The notes under the pieces were generated by a model. That model was given only the letters and a program-made list of their open reading frames with translations. It did no database searches and was not told the DNA's origin. From contig NC_079518.1 of the NCBI RefSeq assembly GCF_000801105.2, positions 22,300,800 through 22,364,799 of the forward strand: DNA of 64,000 bases, written 5' to 3'. The stretch comes from Raphanus sativus (lineage: Eukaryota > Streptophyta > Magnoliopsida > Brassicales > Brassicaceae). The position numbers were made by a program, and so were the translations under genes. Positions 44,901-56,870 of the stretch are shown here, piece by piece (within the stretch, counting starts at the first letter, position 1; each line of letters begins with the position of its first letter).

Positions 44901-47656
44901 AGCAACTATCGAAAATATGTGCAAGACCAGATCTATCGATCAAATGCTCGAAGTCCAAGAAATCATGCTCTTGTGAGTCTAATGGAAAGCGCAAGAAATT
45001 CAAAAAGCGTTTCTCAAAACGCTCACCAACCTTCAGGCGCAAAAGATTCTTTCGAAAGAAAAGAAGCTTCAAGAAGTCAACAAAGTGCTTTCTGTGTCGA
45101 AAAGAAGGACATTATGCTAAGAATTGTCCTAACAAGTCAAAGAAGAAAAAACAATATATAATCAGCTCGATATCAAAGATCGCACCAGATATTGACATCG
45201 ACACCCACGACTTAGAGTCAGTTCTATCCTATGATAGTGACGACAGCGGAGCCATTTGTGGATACTCCGACTCCGACTCTGATGATTCCTCTGAATCATC
45301 TCACGAGGAAGACGAAGACTGCTGCTTCAAAATCACAGAGATACCAAAAGAAAAAGAAAAATACCCTCCGCATCTTCAGGTGAAGATCTCTGATCCAGCC
45401 CATAAAGAGAAACCGGTCGATGCCATCGCATTCATAGATACTGGGGCCCACACGACGATAATAAATCCAAAAATTCTCCCGTCTTCTATGTGGCTACCGC
45501 ATCAACAAGAATTTCGTGTGGCAAATTCAGGATCATTATCCATCAAACTCAAATCAAAGCCAATCACAATTGAGCTTTTTCCAGGATGCCGAATCACGAC
45601 TAGAGTCCTTGGGTCAACAGCACCAGGCAAAGACGTAATATTAGGGTGGGACTCATATTGCACTCTCAAGAAATCGTTCAACATCTCGATCGAACCAGAA
45701 GGCATACGGTGGAAGAATTTTTACAAATCCTTCACAACAGTACCGCGACTTTTTGCAGTTGAAGAATATGTCTCCCAAGAATACGCGAGAATCAAAGAAG
45801 AGATGACAAAGTATTCCTGTGCAGATTCTCATACGGAATTCCTTCAAAAGTGCAATAAACCGCTATGGCTCAACTCCCAGTTCTTTGTCTCGTTACCTTT
45901 CAAAGAAAATATTCTGACCACGCCGACGAAAGCTAGTCACGCAGGAATGCCACCAACCCTTTTAAAGCAAGCTAATGAAGAATGTGATCAACTAGTAGAG
46001 CAATGAGTAGTTTCAAACACGACTTCTCCATGGGCATGTAAGGCATTTTACGTCAACAACCGTGCAGAACAAGCAAGAGGAAAACTCCGGCTAGTAATTG
46101 ACTACAAGCCACTAAACCAATTCCTCCAAGACTTCAAGTTTCCTCTACCAAACAAAAAGGCACTTCTTCAGCACCTTCAAGGAGCAACTGTATTCTCAAA
46201 GTTTGACCTCAAGTCTGGATTTTGGCAACTTGGCGTTCAACCAGAAGAAAGATACAAGACCGCATTTTGTTTACCAAATCGGCACCTTCAATGGAATGTC
46301 CTACCTTTTGGCCTAAAGACAGCACCGTCACTGTTTCAGGAGGCAATGCTACGTATATTCAAGCCTCTTCTCGAATCAGCTTTGATATATATAGACGACA
46401 TCCTGCTGTTCTCGTCAAATGAGAAAGAGCATGTTCAACTCCTTCAGCAGTTCCAAAGTATCATCCTACAGTATGGAATCAAGCTATCGGCCCGCAAAAT
46501 GGTCATAGCCCAGCCCGACATCGAATTCCTTGGAATGCAGATAAAAGATGGCAACTTTACACCTCAGGCCCATTTAGCTACGACACTTCTCGATTTTCCC
46601 GACGAAAACCTAACTAAGCGACAAGTCCAGCAATTTCTTGGTGTAATCAATTATGTAAGCGACTTCATCCCGCAACTTTCGCAACTGACAAGACCACTCC
46701 AGAAGATGCTGACAAAGAATCCACCTCAATGGGCAAACCGACAAACCGAGGCAATCAAAAGCCTAAAACTAGAGGTGCAGAGGCTACCACCTTTAAAGAT
46801 TCCTTCCACAGGAACACGCATACTGCAGACTGATGCGAGTGACAAATATTGGGGAGCTATTTTATTTGAAGAGATAAATGGGAAACGTCAAATCTGTGGA
46901 TACAGAAGCGGACGCTTTAAAGATTCTGAAATGCACTATCACTCCACGTTCAAAGAGATATTGGCGGTCAAGAAGGCTATCGAGAAGTTCGAGTTTCATC
47001 TGATTGGGCATAAATTTCGAATCGAAATGGATATGTCATCTTTTCCAAAGATGTTACAATTCAAGCAGAAGATGGTCCCACATCAACAATTATTGAGATG
47101 GAGCGAGTGGTTTTCGAAATACGACTTCGAATCCGTCTATTTAAAGGGCTCGAAGAACACTCTAGCAGACATGCTCAGTAGAAACCCACCAAAAGAAATA
47201 CAAATGATGGAGAGCTCTAACTCAAAGAGTTTCTACAACTTCGCAGCCAACATGCCTGAAGACGCCCAAAAACTCATCAACAAAAACACTCTACGCGAGC
47301 GTCTCAGACAAATGATCTTTCGATACCAGTCAACTATTCTGTCAAGATATGGACCCAGCAATCACTTCATCAGCCCAATGGGGATTCACCCTGACTTCCC
47401 ATTCGCACATCTTTACAGAATCGAGAACACCTTCATGCCAGAAGAAGTCCTCTGTTTCCTCTGGTATCTTTGCTCGAGCTACACCATCGGCATAGTTTTT
47501 GATATTCAATGGCTGTACCAATACATCAATGCTCAATTCGACGACCCTCTCCGTGGACACAACGAATGCCTCTCCACTTTTCTGACATGGTTCGCACCGT
47601 TATCTGCCTGGAACGGAAAATTAAGAAAATCAGCAAAAGCAACTGGATTACGGTAA
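41969..47656 (+). pseudogene. Pararetroviral polyprotein, one in-frame stop
   Basis: Translation starts at ATG 41969 and runs 1345 codons to a TGA at 46004-46006, then continues open in the same frame to 47656. Regions in order: a movement-protein core of the 30K type (residues about 140-230, including TLFPNFNVSL); a long linker with a coiled-coil-like stretch (about 490-590); coat protein (about 780-1010) with a basic tail and a CCHC knuckle (CFLCRKEGHYAKNC, near residue 1040); an aspartic protease (AFIDTGAHTT, near 1150); reverse transcriptase with YIDD (near 1474); and RNase H (TDASDKYWGA, near 1622, and ADMLSRNP). The one stop separates protease from RT. The C-terminal end is lost at the palindrome junction. 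Infectivity cannot be judged and is unlikely from this copy as it stands. Confidence 0.9.
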
Positions 47657-47711
47657 TCCACTTCTTGAATGGTAATCCAGTTGCTTTTGCTGATTTTCTT
47701 AATTTTCCGTT
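47612..47711. repeat. Perfect 40-bp palindrome at virus junction
   Basis: 47612-47651 is the exact reverse complement of 47672-47711, separated by 20 bases. It sits where the forward and inverted viral copies meet. The inverted copy joins this sequence directly to the counterpart of 46494, skipping the RNase H part. Confidence 0.95.
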
Positions 47712-49181
47712 CGGGCCGATAGCTTGATTCCATACTGTAGGATGATACTTTGGAACTGCTGAAGGAGTTGAACATGCTCTTTCTCATTTGACGAGAACAG
47801 CAGGATGTCGTCTATATATATCAAAGCTGATTCGAGAAGAGGCTTGAATATACGTAGCATTGCCTCCTGAAACAGTGACGGTGCTGTCTTTAGGCCAAAA
47901 GGTAGGACATTCCATTGAAGGTGCCGATTTGGTAAACAAAATGCGGTCTTGTATCTTTCTTCTGGTTGAACGCCAAGTTGCCAAAATCCAGACTTGAGGT
48001 CAAACTTTGAGAATACAGTTGCTCCTTGAAGGTGCTGAAGAAGTGCCTTTTTGTTTGGTAGAGGAAACTTGAAGTCTTGGAGGAATTGGTTTAGTGGCTT
48101 GTAGTCAATTACTAGCCGGAGTTTTCCTCTTGCTTGTTCTGCACGGTTGTTGACGTAAAATGCCTTACATGCCCATGGAGAAGTCGTGTTTGAAACTACT
48201 CCTTGCTCTACTAGTTGATCACATTCTTCATTAGCTTGCTTTAAAAGGGTTGGTGGCATTCCTGCGTGACTAGCTTTCGTCGGCGTGGTCAGAACATTTT
48301 CTTTGAAAGGTAACGAGACAAAGAACTAGGAGTTGAGCCATAGCGGTTTATTGCACTTTTGAAGGAATTCCGTATGAGAATCTGCACAGGAATACTTTGT
48401 CATCTCTTCTTTGATTCTCGCGTATTCTTGGGAGACATATTCTTCAACTGCAAAAAGTCGCGGTACTGTTGTGAAGGATTTGTAAAAATTCTTCCACCGT
48501 ATGCCTTCTGGTTCGATCGAGATGTTGAACGATTTCTTGAGAGTGCAATATGAGTCCCACCCTAATATTACGTCTTTGCCTGGTGCTGTTGACCCAAGGA
48601 CTCTAGTCGTGATTCGGCATCCTGGAAAAAGCTCAATTGTGATTGGCTTTGATTTGAGTTTGATGGATAATGATCCTGAATTTGCCACACGAAATTCTTG
48701 TTGATGCGGTAGCCACATAGAAGACGGGAGAATTTTTGGATTTATTATCGTCGTGTAGGCCCCAGTATCTATGAATGCGATGGCATCGACCGGTTTCTCT
48801 TTATGGGCTGGATCAGAGATCTTCACCTGAAGATGCGGAGGGTATTTTTCTTTTTCTTTTGGTATCTCTGTGATTTTGAAGCAGCAGTCTTCGTCTTCCT
48901 CGTGAGATGATTCAGAGGAATCATCAGAGTCGGAGTCGGAGTATCCACAAATGGCTCCGCTGTCGTCACTATCATAGGATAGAACTGACTATAAGTCGTG
49001 GGTGTCGATGTCAATATCTGGTGCGATCTTTGATATCGAGCTGATTAGATATTGTTTTTTCTTCTTTGACTTGTTAGGACAATTCTTAGCATAATGTCCT
49101 TCTTTTCGACACAGAAAGCACATTGTTGACTTCTTAAAGCTTCTTTTCTTTCGAAAGAATCTTTTGCGCCTGAAGGTTGGT
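47712..49181 (-). pseudogene. Inverted partial pararetrovirus copy (coat tail, protease, RT)
   Basis: Minus-strand counterpart of 45025-46494. It includes the CCHC knuckle, the protease D-T-G and the RT core up to shortly after YIDD, and lacks movement protein, most of the coat and RNase H. It has its own in-frame stops (near 48991 and 48326) at places where the forward copy is open, and lacks the stop at the position of 46004, so the two copies decayed independently after duplication. Sequence differences are few. Confidence 0.9.
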
Positions 49182-49681
49182 TACAATTTTTATTGGTTAG
49201 TTCAACCCTATAATTTATTTAGCTTACTCAAAATTACTTAATAAAATTAAATGCTTTTAAGAGTTAGGGTGTGAGTCGTGTGACGTTAAAACACTATCTT
49301 TTTCTTATATATTCGCAACCCGCGGTAAAGAAGATCCAAAGATTTAAAGAAGACAAAGTAAAATTTATCCCAAACAAAACGGTACGTATATTTTTGTTTT
49401 CTTGGAGCAAACCGCTACGTAAATTTGTTCTTTAAAAAAAAAAAATTATTCTTTTATTTTTTGGCATGACTTACGTAAATTTGTTCAAAACACACAAAAA
49501 AGGATCGAAGAAGTTTGACCTTTAAAATTTTACCAAAAAAAAAAGTTTGAATCTTTAAAGGATAAAAGGCCACATACGTGTAACATCAACATCCAAGGAC
49601 GTGCTAGCGTTCTTAGCCATTCGCAAGGTAGCTAAAAACATCGGTGGTTGAAACGTGAAAGATATCTTAACCTAACAAGTA
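49182..49681. other. Intergenic DNA between virus and Helitron
   Basis: No gene. Two similar phrases (CGCTACGTAAATTTGTTC near 49410 and TTACGTAAATTTGTTC near 49470) form a short local repeat. I see nothing else in it. Confidence 0.4.
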
Positions 49682-50563
49682 TCTTCTCTATTAAATAGAA
49701 GTATGATTTTTATCTACTACTAAATAGTCATATTAGATCCATATATTCAATTATATTTTTTAATTATTTATATTAGTTTATTTGATGTATGATATTTCTA
49801 AATAATTATAAGGATATTAATAACAAATCAATTTTAACCATAAATTTTAATTTTAGTTTTAGTAATAACAAAATCTGTTGAAACAAAATTTAACTAAAGT
49901 TTTTTTAAAATAATTATTTTTTAATAAATGCACTGACTAATTTCGTAGTTAGTAGTGTAATATTGTTATAAATTTTTATTATAAACAATATAAAAATATA
50001 TGCTAATTTTAAAAACTTTATAAGTATAATCAATATTATATTAAAATAGAAGTAATAAATGAATTACATATTAAAACTTCTCTATTAAATAGAAGTATCA
50101 TTTTTTTCTACTACCAAATAATCATATTAGATCCATATATTCAACTAAATTTTTAATTATTTATATTAGTTTATTTAATGTATAACATTTCTAAAAATTT
50201 ATAAGGATATTAATAACAAATCTATTTTAACTATACATTTAATTTTAGTTTTAGTAATAACAAAATCTGTTGAGAAAAAATCTATCAATTTTTTAATAAT
50301 TATTTTTAATTAAGGCACTGGCTAATTTCATAATTAGTAGTATAATTTATTATAAATTAAATAATTTTAATAAAAAATCTGTTATAAACAATATAAAAAA
50401 TATATTCTAATTTTAAAAATTTTATAAGTATAGTCGATATTTTTTTTGATTAAATTTTATATTAATTAATCAAAGAATAAATGGACATTTATAAAGATAG
50501 ATTGTTGAAACTAACTACTCAGAAAAAATCATATGTGAAAAAGAGAAAATGTGTCTCAATCTC

Positions 50564-53500
50564 TTAGCATGGATAAATTTCCAACCATCGTTGAAGTAGC
50601 TCTGCCAACTTATGAGTCCTCTTGTATTTCAATGATAGAATCCGATTTCGAATGAGTTTATCCATGCGCTTGATCATTGTCACAGTGCTAAGCCATGCTT
50701 TTTGGTGTCGTCTAGAGTTCCTTTCTCTCCAGGTGAAGTATATTACCGTCTGGAAGAGTAGCTTCAGGAGAATAGTGTCTAACTTGTAACGGCGCGATCT
50801 TAAAAGAGAAGTCACTGTGATAGATCAGCCTGGAGAGGTTGTACCCAACAGATTAGCCGTTAAGGTGGACCATATAGTGAAGGTGACAGGGCAAGCAAAG
50901 TACAGATGCTCCCGGCTTTCATCCCTCTCCCCGCAAAACATACATCCCTGAGTAAACCCACACTGTCTCATTCGAACACCCGTAGCTAATCTATCCTTGA
51001 TAGCCAGCCATACTATGAAGGCTTGTCAAGGAACGCCCTGAGTAAACCAAACAAGCTAGTGTAATGAGACTTCCTGCTGCCTGATTCTAATCTGATTCCA
51101 CGTTGCACGAACGGAGAAGTGATCCTTAAAATCATCACCATTATGTCTCCAAAGCATAATATCCCTTCCTGCATCATAGTTTGGCAACCCTACACTCTCA
51201 TTCTCTTCATAGATGCTACCAAAAACTCTCCTCCCACGCCTTCTCATATTCCATCCTCCATCTGTACAACCTTCTGAGATCAGAGCCGGCTTGGGGATCC
51301 CAAGATATGTCGGTCCCAAATCTCGTCTTGTCAATAAGACAACATGTGCCTAGCCAATCATCATACCAAAAATAAATTGATTCCCCATTCCTAACATCAC
51401 AGCGCATAAACTCAGAAACCAAAGGCCTTAGCTTAAGCAATTTTCTCCACAACCATGACCCCTTATTCGTTTCTTTCACCTCTCAGAAAGAGCCTCTCTT
51501 CATGAGCTCAGTATGTGCCCAAGCAACCCAAAGAGAGCCAGATAAAGTGAAAAGCTTCCATACTAGACTCATAGCAAACAATGTTGAGGTTTCTCTGAGC
51601 TTTCTAATCCCCAATCCGCCCTCTGTTATTGGCAAACAGAGATCGCTCCAGGCTACCTTTGCTTTATGGTCTGTGTTGGGTGATCCAGACCACAGAAACG
51701 CGCTACATAGACTTTCTATTTCATCTAGACAAGCCTTTGGCAAGATGAAAGCTGTACACCAGAAATTGATTATACTAGAAGAACACCATGAAGTGAGGAG
51801 ATCCTTCCATCAGTAATAACCAAATAACATCAGCAAAACTTAAATGTGTCAATCTCTGCTCCACACATTGCATGGTATCCAAACACCCCTCTGCAGCCGC
51901 TTTATTCAGTAGTTTAGACAGAACATTGTTCAAGATCACATAGATATAGGGTGATAGAGAACAGCCTTGTCTGATACCTCTAGCACTAGTGAAAAAACCC
52001 TCTAGCTCGCCATTAATAGCCACTGAAAAAGAAGCCGTTGATATGCAAAGTTGAATCCAGTGGATAAACATCTCTGGCAAGCCCATAGCCTGTAGAACTG
52101 AGACTATAAATCCCTATTTTACAGTGTCGAACATCTTGGATATATCAAATTTAATCGTAGCTCTATTTGATGTCGAATCCAGGTGGTACCCCTTGACCAG
52201 CTCATTTGCAAGACAGACATTCTCCATCAACAAACACCCCTTGATGAATGCACATTGGTTTGGCTCAATAGCATCAGAAAGTATCCTATTTTGCCTAGTA
52301 GACAGCAGCTTAGAAATTACTTTATACATCAAGTTACAGCACGCTATTGGTCGGAAATCTTTCATCATCTGTGCTTGATTCTTCTTCGGAATTAATGCTA
52401 GAATTGTAAAATTTACCCCCGTAGGCAAGAACCCAAACTGGAAAAAAAATGAATCGCAGTGACAAAATCTCTTCCCAGGACTGGCCAGGCTGCTACAAAC
52501 AACTCTTTCTTATAACCATCTGGGCCTGGAACCTTTCCATTTTGAAGCGACCACAACGTTTCAAGGATAGCTGATGCTGAGAAGGGGGCCACCAGCATAG
52601 AGGCATCTAATGCAAAACATCTGTAATTTAGTAATTCCTGCAGCTCTTCTAGATTAGTAGATACCGCATTGTCCGGCTGTGATTGGATAAACTTTTAAAA
52701 ATAGTCCACAGTTTCCCTCTTTTTATCAACTGGATCTGTGAGAACCTCTCCATCTTCTCTGAAAAGCACATTTATGTTATTTCTGGCTATCCTTTCTTGA
52801 CAAGCATTGTGATAAAAATGAGTATTTTGATCACCCAAACTGAGCCACTAAACTGTAGATTTCTGCATGAACAGCTGTTCCTCGAGACGCGCAAGTGATG
52901 CCATCTGTCTGACGCAACTGATTCAGCATGAAAAGTATCCGAGCATGGGTTTACTAGAGCCTTATTTTGACAGATACACAAATCCTCATATGCCTTCTTC
53001 GTCTTGAGAAGTAGGTTCCCAATAGTGCGTTTTGTTGAGATTCCGTAGATCATGCTTTAGCGTTTTTAACTTCCCGTCTCGTCCCATTTACGAGTGATGA
53101 GAGGTAAGAAATCTGCATTGTCGATCAAAAAATTGAAGAACTTGTACGGTTTTCTGTTTGTGGTATGTCGCTCAGTCAAGGATACAATGCAGCAAGCATG
53201 GTCAGATATTCCTCCTGCTTCAGACTTGGCATAGGAATGTGGAAAGACCTGATCTAATCCCCGTTTATCAAAGCACGATCCAATATTTTACCAATAGGGT
53301 CCAAACCTCGCTTGTTCCACCAAGTGTACATATATCCCACAAAAGGAAGATCCAAAAGTTGACAATCAATCACTATCCTGGAATTGCCACATACCAGCCT
53401 GATCCACCATATAATCTTGACTTCTAGAAATCTCTGAGGAAGAGATGCGGATTTGCTACCCTTGTTGCTCCATTATAATCCCCTAGCAGAATCCATGGTA

Positions 53501-53900
53501 GGGAGAGATGCGGATTTGCTACCCTTGTTGCTCTGATATCTTCCCATAGTAACCTCCTCCAGCAATAAATTTTGAAGCATAAATAGCTGAGCAAATAATC
53601 TGCTCCCAAGAAATTGGATTCTGAACCGTGCAAGTGATTATTTGTGCACTTTTATGCAAGAGAGTAACAACTACATAATCCTTCCAGCAGAACCAGATCT
53701 TCCCAAGCCGATTGTGATCATAATTTGTGATAGACTACCACCCCGGGAGAGCAGATCTCATTATTTTTTCATGATTTCCTTGTTGAACTCGAGTTTCAGT
53801 CAAACATCCAAATATTAGCTTCTCATCTCGCATCCAATTTTTAACACTAGGTGTCTGTGCGGCAGATTAAATCCCTGCATATTCCAGGAGAAGAAACTAG
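50564..53900 (-). pseudogene. LINE ORF2 (endonuclease and RT), heavily broken
   Basis: Segments on the minus strand in order: endonuclease traces (LPWILLGDYN near 53490), a region with EDGEVLTD-like text (near 52740), RT pieces (NGKVPGPDGY near 52540; DFRPIACCNLMYKVISKLL near 52340; IKFDISKMFDT near 52130; GIRQGCSLSPY near 51970; SFAD without the second D near 51840), the connection domain (LCSAFLWSGS near 51690), a zinc-binding stretch (near 50930) and the C-terminus near 50570. At least eight stops or frame shifts occur. A 30-base phrase (GATGCGGATTTGCTACCCTT and on) is duplicated at about 53444 and 53506 within the endonuclease region, probably a local repair duplication. Confidence 0.8.
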
Positions 53901-54494
53901 TCATGCCTTCCAAAGGAAGAACTCTTTGAGTGGCCCTGCATTGTCTGAAACTTCAACTCCTTAGTCATACGAATTGGTTTTCTAGCTGACTTTCCCCACC
54001 CCACCCCTCCCAAACTTTACAGAGGTTTTGGACGAAGGTATAGCAACTTGAGTTCCCATCTTCTTGTCATTGACACGCATATCCAGTTCCCCTACATCCT
54101 CAACCAGCTCATCTTCCTCAGTACTACCCTCCTCACCATCCTCCGCCAAATCCTCAAAAACTTTAAAACGAGACGGTGAGACAATAGCACCATCTGAAGC
54201 CTGATTGATAGTTTCAACATCAAAAGAGACTTTTGTAACTTCTGGATCATCAAGTGATGGTTGAGAGCGCTAGCCACCATAGAAGTAGTGTCCTCGTTGA
54301 CAACATTCTCGGTTGGAGATTTAGGTTCCCATATAATCTCATTCATTTGTTCCCCAGATAACTGCAGGGAGTGCTTCCAACTCTGCTAGCAGGATTCTCA
54401 CTAGATTAGTACGATTTATATCCCCTGGATCATCTTCATTCTCCCTCGACTCACTCGAAAAACCATTCTGCTCACTGCCTTGTCATCACTTTTA

Positions 54495-55299
54495 CATGCT
54501 TCGAGGTACATTATGTACCCTTATGGCCCCATTTTCTACAGAGGTTGCAACGAGAGGGCAGCCAAGGGTAATTCACCCCCACCTCCACTTGAGATCCCTC
54601 TCGATCAGTAAAAGTCACAGGCTCAACAATAGGCTCATGGAGATTAACTTCCAGCAATACTCGTGCTACGTCCAAACGAGTGCATCGTTCTGTAGACGGA
54701 TGGAATTTAACAAACTTCCCAACTGGAGATGATAAGCACTTCAGCCCTTTATGAGAGAACAAGTAGCTTGGCACCGATTTTAGATCGACCCACAAAGGCA
54801 TTGCAGACAAATCCGGAGGAGATGCCGCTGTCTCTAGAGTCCATAGATTGATGACTAGAGGTACATCAGCCACATGCCAGTACCGCCTTCTCAAGACCTT
54901 CAAGCGAAGAGCTTCATTGTCGATTCTAAACAAAACTGAAGTCTTGCTTATGAACTGGACATCAATTTTCACCTTTGCACCTGGAATGGTCTAGATGCGA
55001 TTCACAGTAGCATGGATACTCCCAACATGAGGTGCATCCCCAATAAAGTACCCCACAACGTAAAATTTCCAAAGCGGATCAGAACTTGCATAGATATTCT
55101 CTGGGATGCTAATCGTCGCCACACCATCAGATACCTCGAAAGAAGGTTGCGAGAAACCAACCACAGGGGACTCCCAGGGGTACTTCCCCGCTGGATCCAT
55201 CAAATCCAGAGAAGCCATGTACAACCCGGAAAAGAGATCGAAACAGAGAGAAAATGGTCTGGAGAAAGGAATAGAACGAGAGACAGATCTTCTCATCAA
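54495..55299 (-). pseudogene. LINE ORF1 (DUF4283 and zinc knuckle)
   Basis: Reads from an ATG at 55299 through a DUF4283-type RNA-binding region (ISIPENIYASSDPLWKFYVV, then after an in-frame TAG at about 54991 KIDVQFISKTSVLFRI and WHVADVPLVINLW) to a zinc knuckle beginning CNLCRKWGHKGT. A stop comes right before its last cysteine. The protein binds LINE RNA in functional copies. The basic/acidic tail expected next is scrambled over 53900-54490. Confidence 0.75.
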
Positions 55300-55786
55300 T
55301 GAGCGTGAGGCTCATCGACAGAGGCAACGGCGTGATCAGGTTGTGGAACCCTAGTCGCGGAATCGCCTTACAATCGCCATCGCCTTTTCAAATTTGAATT
55401 ATTCGTGTGTTCAGTCAATATTATATTAAAATAGAAGTAGTAAATGAATTACATATTAAATTATATTAAATTGGTAAACCAATATATTTTAAAAAATATC
55501 TTCATTTAGATAAATAAATAAAATATCATTCACCATTTAAATTGACTAAAATAGCGTTCACCTTTTAAAATGATTAAAATCATAAATTATGTAATACTTT
55601 TTACAAAAAGATAAAAAAAAATTAACATATGCTAAATTTTTATATTTAGAAATATATATTATCTATTCAATTATTTTTAAAATGACAGCAATGTATTATC
55701 TGAAAATGATTAAATAAAAAATAGTATAAATATATTATATTTATAAATGAAAGATTACCCGCACGAATGTGCAGTTCAAAATCTAG

Positions 55787-56703
55787 TTATAATAATTAAA
55801 TGAATATTTCACAAGGAAAATGATTACTTTATTTGGGGTTTTTAATTTTTTGGTTTTGCAGATGCTTAATTGGTAGTGAATTTGCGAAAAATTTTGGATT
55901 TTTATTTGAGATTATTAGGGTTTTTAGTAATTAAAACCATCAACTAAAGATGAATCTGAAAATAAATCCTCAACTAAAAATCTTACGATAAATATTCACC
56001 TTTAAGTCCGTTAACGTTCGTTATCCTTCGACTAAAATACCGTAACAGAGGGTGACATAAGTTACGGTTTATAAGTTGAGGGTTTATAAACCGAAAAACT
56101 TAGTTGAGGAGTGTTCTTATGATTCAAAAATAATTGAGGGTTTTGATCACTAAAAACATTAACTAAGTTTATAAGTTGATGGTTTATAAACCTGAAAACT
56201 TAGTTGAGGAGTGTTTTTACGATTCAAAAATAGTTGAGGGTTTTGATCACTTTTAAGTCCGTTAACATTCGTTATCCTCCGACTAAAATACCGTAAGAGA
56301 GGGTGACATATGTTAACGGTTTATAAACCTGAAAACTTAGTTGAAGAGTGTTTTTACGATTCAAAAATAGTTGAGGGTTTTGATAACTGAAAACATTAAA
56401 TAGAAAATCTTTATTATCATCTATGTGTTATTTAAAATTGATTTATAGGCCTTTAAAACTAATTAATAAACCTTTATCATTAGTTTATCAATTATATAAC
56501 CAATTTATAAAGATTCATAAATATTCTAATATTTTTACAAATGAGTAATAAGACTTCATAAAGCAAGAATAATAAGTAGATCTTAATAGAACACAAGTAC
56601 AACATATTGGTTTGAAAATCAATAAGAAAAAAAATATAACCCATGCATTATTTTGGAGAGCAGGTGGAAAGTATAAATCAAATGTCAGAAATAATGGAAA
56701 TTA
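55787..56703. repeat. Intergenic DNA with degenerate tandem repeat
   Basis: From about 56000 to 56400 a unit of about 250 bases occurs nearly twice: TTTAAGTCCGTTAAC at 56001 and again at 56252, each followed by CGACTAAAATACCGTAA and GAGGGTGACATA. A sub-unit GAAAACTTAGTTGAGGAGTG...TTGAGGGTTTTGAT occurs three times (about 56090, 56195, 56330). No frame. The remainder is AT-rich. Confidence 0.65.
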
Positions 56704-56718
56704 TCGTCAACACTGTTT

Positions 56719-56855
56719 TTTTTTCTTTGACGGCAAATGCCTATTCTATTACTCAAGCTTGAGGTGGTCTGGGTAATCATACCGAAATAGAACAACCAAC
56801 AAAATGTAACTTCCTATGGAAAGATCTAACTGTCTTAGCTAAAAAGTCTGAAATC
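56719..56855 (-). mobile_element. Short 5'-truncated LINE tail
   Basis: 137 bp with flanking 15-bp target duplication TCGTCAACACTGTTT (56704-56718 and 56856-56870). On the minus strand it reads as the last part of an ORF2 (FHRKLHFVGCSIS, LPRPPQA) then TAATAGAATAGGC and a poly(A) run. It is closely similar in order and words to the end of the LINE at 19198-24028 (FHRSLCYFGCSIPVWLPRP), so it belongs to the same RNase H-bearing LINE family. Confidence 0.92.
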
Positions 56856-56870
56856 TCGTCAACACTGTTT

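Larger units (their letters stand above)
41877..49181. mobile_element. Endogenous pararetrovirus (Caulimoviridae), inverted arrangement
   Basis: An integrated plant pararetrovirus in two parts: a forward copy from the tRNA-Met primer site (41877) to about 47651, and an inverted partial copy (47712-49181) that matches 45025-46494 over 1470 bases without net indel. A perfect 40-bp palindrome with a 20-bp spacer (47612-47711) joins them. No LTRs, no integrase and no target duplication are seen, as usual for these viruses, which enter chromosomes by repair. A single long polyprotein (movement protein, coat, protease, RT-RNase H) resembles the petuvirus/florendovirus layout. The left boundary is uncertain. 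Confidence 0.88.
50442..55412 (-). mobile_element. Full-length but decayed L1-type LINE
   Basis: About 4.97 kb on the minus strand from near 55412 (5') to a poly(A) tail seen as a T-run at about 50440-50447. The target duplication is AGTCGATATT (50432-50441) and AGTCAATATT (55413-55422), one mismatch in ten. It contains ORF1 and ORF2 with many stops and frame changes. No RNase H domain follows the RT, unlike the LINE at 19198-24028, and the protein order and style match the LINE at 58092-63870. It is older than that one. Confidence 0.85.
49682..55786 (+). mobile_element. Helitron with duplicated 5' end, split by a LINE
   Basis: It starts TCTTCTCTATTAAATAGAAG at 49682 after an A and ends with a GCAC/GTGC hairpin (about 55760-55774), then TTCAAAATCTAG (CTAG at 55783-55786) followed by T, all Helitron features. 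A second 5' end of the same family begins near 50078, and 49690-50075 and 50085-50441 are diverged copies of each other. Only one 3' end exists. A LINE (50442-55412) interrupts the second copy with duplication AGTCGATATT/AGTCAATATT. Without the LINE the Helitron is about 1.1 kb and non-coding. Confidence 0.78.
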
